A stretch of 7,038 nucleotides of DNA, from assembly GCA_964348535.1 (NCBI GenBank), contig CAYGDB010000032.1, positions 1-7,038 on the forward strand. Direction: 5' to 3'. The notes beneath the pieces were generated by a model. The model worked only from the letters and a program-made list of their open reading frames with translations, did not search any database and was not told where the DNA came from. This document shows, piece after piece, positions 5,258 to 7,038 of the stretch (positions within the stretch are counted from its first letter, which is position 1; every line of letters starts with the position of its first letter). Position numbers and translations under genes: made by a program. The stretch is from JBGPJO01 sp964348535. GTDB lineage: Bacteria; Patescibacteriota; Minisyncoccia; Phycocordibacterales; JAKFXT01.

Positions 5258-7012
5258 TTATTTTTTCTCCGCAATCTCCTTTTTTATTTTTGAGATGAAA
5301 TCTTCTATTTTTAGAGACCCAATATTCCCCTCGTTTCTGCTCTCCACGCTTAATGTTTCGGAATCAACTTCTTTGTCGCCGATTACAATCAGGTAAGGAA
5401 TCTTTTGAATTTTTGCTTCACGTATTTTTTTACCTAAACTTTCGTTGTTTAAATCAAGCTCCGCTTTAACACCTTCTTCTTTTAATGTTTCAAATATTTT
5501 TACGCCATAGGCATGGTGGCTCTCGCCTATGGTTATTACTTTCACTTGGACAGGCGAGAGCCAGAGAGGGAAAGCCCCGCCGTAGTGTTCGGTGATAAAA
5601 GCAAAAAATCTTTCAAAGGAACCCATTATGGCCCGGTGAATTATTACTGGTTCCTCTTTTTGTCCATCGGCATTTATAAAGTCTAAGCCGAAACGCTTGG
5701 CTGAATAAAAATCTATTTGTATGGTGGCTATGGTGTCTTCTTTTCCATTTACGTTTTTTATTTGAACATCTATTTTGGGACCATAGAAAGCGGCTTCGCC
5801 TCCCCCCTCAACATATTTTGCGCCGAATTCTTCAAGGGTTTCCCTTGCGATTTTTGACGCCTCTTCCCACGTGGCGTTATTTTCTATGTCACCAAATTTT
5901 TCTTTGTTTGAAAAGTCCGGCAGGGAAAGCCTGAACCAATAATCTTTTATGCCAAAGACGTCATTATAAACTTCGTGAAATAATTTTAGAACCTTAAGCA
6001 GTTCTTTTTTTAGGTCGCTTTTAGCGGAATAAATATGAGCATCATTTTGGGTAAAACATCTCGCCCTTATAAGTCCGGTTAGCACTCCGGAGCGTTCAAA
6101 GCGATGAACAAGGCCATGTTCTGCCAATCTAAGGGGAAGGTCGCGATAGCTCAAAGGTTGATGTTTGAATATTTGGTGGTGGTGCGGGCAGTTCATCGGA
6201 CGCAAATAATATTCTTCGCCTTCTATTTCAATCGGGCTGTACATATCTTCTCTGTAGTGGGTAAGGTGCCCCGATTGTTCGTAGAGGCGTTTGTTTGTAA
6301 GTATCGGTGTGTAGATATATTTGTATCCATGAGCGCTTTCTTTTTCGTATATAAAATCTTCAAGCTTTTTTCTGACAAAGGCGCCGTTTGGAAGCCACAA
6401 TGGAAGCCCCTTGCCAACTTCATCCGATATCATAAACAAACCAAGTTTTTCTCCCAGTATTCTGTGGTCGCGTTTTTTAGCTTCTTCAAGCATCGCTTCG
6501 TATTCATCAAGTTCTTGCTTTGTAGAAAAGGCAAGAGCGTAAATGCGGGTAAGCATTTTATTTTTCTCGCTTCCTCGCCAGTATGCTCCCGCCGTATGGC
6601 TTAAAACAAACGCCTCGGGATTTAGATCTTTAATATCTTCAACATGACCGCCTCTGCAAAGGTCTTCAAAATCACCAGATTTATAGAGAGTAATTTTTTC
6701 TTTCTTTGCTGCAATTTCTTCTATGAGCTCCAGTTTGTATTTATTATTTTTAAAAATTTTTTTTGCTTCGTTTTCTAAAACTTCGTGGTGTGAAAAACCT
6801 TTCCAGCCCTTCAGAATTTCCCTCATTTTTTTCTCCACTTTTGGCAGGTCGTCTTTTCCGATGGGAGAAACAAATTCAAAATCGTAATAAAAGCCATTTT
6901 CAATCGCGGGGCCTATGGCGGGCAAAGCATTGGGGTACAGCTCCAAAACAGCCGCCGCCAAAAGGTGGGCGAGTGAATGCCTCATTTCTTGGAGGTTTTT
7001 TTTCTCGTTCAT
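5258..7012 (-). CDS. thrS: Threonyl-tRNA synthetase lacking the N-terminal TGS domain
   Basis: This class II enzyme charges tRNA-Thr with threonine in the cytosol. The 584-residue product has the editing domain first, with RHSLAHLL at 11-18 (His12, His16) and DLCRGGHV at 117-124 (Cys119, His123). These are the residues that remove wrongly attached serine. The catalytic core follows: PMNCPHHH with zinc ligand Cys275, RFERSG at 304-309, FTQNDAHIY with His326, and IIHRAIMGSFERF with His459 at motif 3. The anticodon-binding domain begins near PLWLSPVQVKVITIG at 482-496. It is about 58 residues shorter than E. coli ThrRS, and the missing part is the TGS domain. The start is fixed: an in-frame TGA lies at 7018-7016, two codons upstream. 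No Shine-Dalgarno beyond GAAG is seen. Only 26 nt of upstream sequence is in the window, so regulation cannot be judged. Confidence 0.97.
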   Translation of the reverse strand: MNEKKNLQEMRHSLAHLLAAAVLELYPNALPAIGPAIENGFYYDFEFVSPIGKDDLPKVEKKMREILKGWKGFSHHEVLENEAKKIFKNNKYKLELIEEIAAKKEKITLYKSGDFEDLCRGGHVEDIKDLNPEAFVLSHTAGAYWRGSEKNKMLTRIYALAFSTKQELDEYEAMLEEAKKRDHRILGEKLGLFMISDEVGKGLPLWLPNGAFVRKKLEDFIYEKESAHGYKYIYTPILTNKRLYEQSGHLTHYREDMYSPIEIEGEEYYLRPMNCPHHHQIFKHQPLSYRDLPLRLAEHGLVHRFERSGVLTGLIRARCFTQNDAHIYSAKSDLKKELLKVLKLFHEVYNDVFGIKDYWFRLSLPDFSNKEKFGDIENNATWEEASKIARETLEEFGAKYVEGGGEAAFYGPKIDVQIKNVNGKEDTIATIQIDFYSAKRFGLDFINADGQKEEPVIIHRAIMGSFERFFAFITEHYGGAFPLWLSPVQVKVITIGESHHAYGVKIFETLKEEGVKAELDLNNESLGKKIREAKIQKIPYLIVIGDKEVDSETLSVESRNEGNIGSLKIEDFISKIKKEIAEKK

Positions 7013-7020
7013 ACTTCAAA

Positions 7021-7029
7021 ATCTTACCA
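7021..7029 (-). promoter_or_regulatory. Weak candidate extended -10 for thrS
   Basis: On the minus strand TGGTAAGAT (7029-7021) fits a TGn extended -10 with a 4-of-6 hexamer, placing a start site only a few nucleotides before the thrS ATG. The -35 region would lie outside the window. Low confidence. Confidence 0.25.
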
Positions 7030-7038
7030 TAAAAAACC

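Noticed and set aside
6104..6604. A 166-codon plus-strand open frame inside thrS
   Set aside because: It lies antisense to well-conserved catalytic parts of ThrRS, and its translation shows no family features.
1..7038. CRISPR array, insertion sequence, tRNA or rRNA genes
   Set aside because: No regularly spaced repeats, transposase-like frames, cloverleaf-like sequences or rRNA-like stretches were seen on either strand.

Overview
The window most resembles a chromosome of the Candidate Phyla Radiation (Patescibacteria, Parcubacteria-like). This is inferred from gene content and style, not from a search. The signs are a threonyl-tRNA synthetase without its N-terminal TGS domain, compact AT-leaning genes with little Shine-Dalgarno signal, a LemA/HtpX cluster, and a small glycolysis/pentose-phosphate cluster of gap and rpiB. 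The standard bacterial code fits every gene. All complete intact genes end in TAA or TAG.

Left end (1-1340): two divergently arranged accessory genes. A DUF4105 (Lnb N-terminal domain) protein runs leftward off the window from 684. A small secreted protein of unknown function runs rightward from 843. The 158-nt space between them carries a perfect 10-bp inverted repeat whose arms look like the two -10 boxes of divergent promoters. The secreted gene has the only strong ribosome binding site in the window. A near-perfect intrinsic terminator lies inside the last part of its reading frame rather than after its stop.

Middle (1341-3180): a tight three-gene unit of lemA, a MazG-like nucleotide pyrophosphohydrolase and htpX. 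The MazG-like gene is interrupted by a frameshift in an eight-A run. The family's usual C-terminus is still readable in the next frame and ends in a TAATG overlap with the htpX start.

Right-middle (3181-5180): gap (GAPDH), rpiB (ribose-5-phosphate isomerase B of the Glu-active-site type) and a Nudix hydrolase, same strand and closely spaced, probably one transcription unit for lower glycolysis and the non-oxidative pentose pathway. A 16-bp imperfect inverted repeat fills the gap before the convergent thrS gene, which occupies 5258-7012 on the minus strand.

No mobile element, CRISPR array, tRNA or rRNA was seen. Most of the window is housekeeping. The less ordinary parts are the DUF4105/secreted-protein pair, the MazG frameshift and the in-frame terminator.
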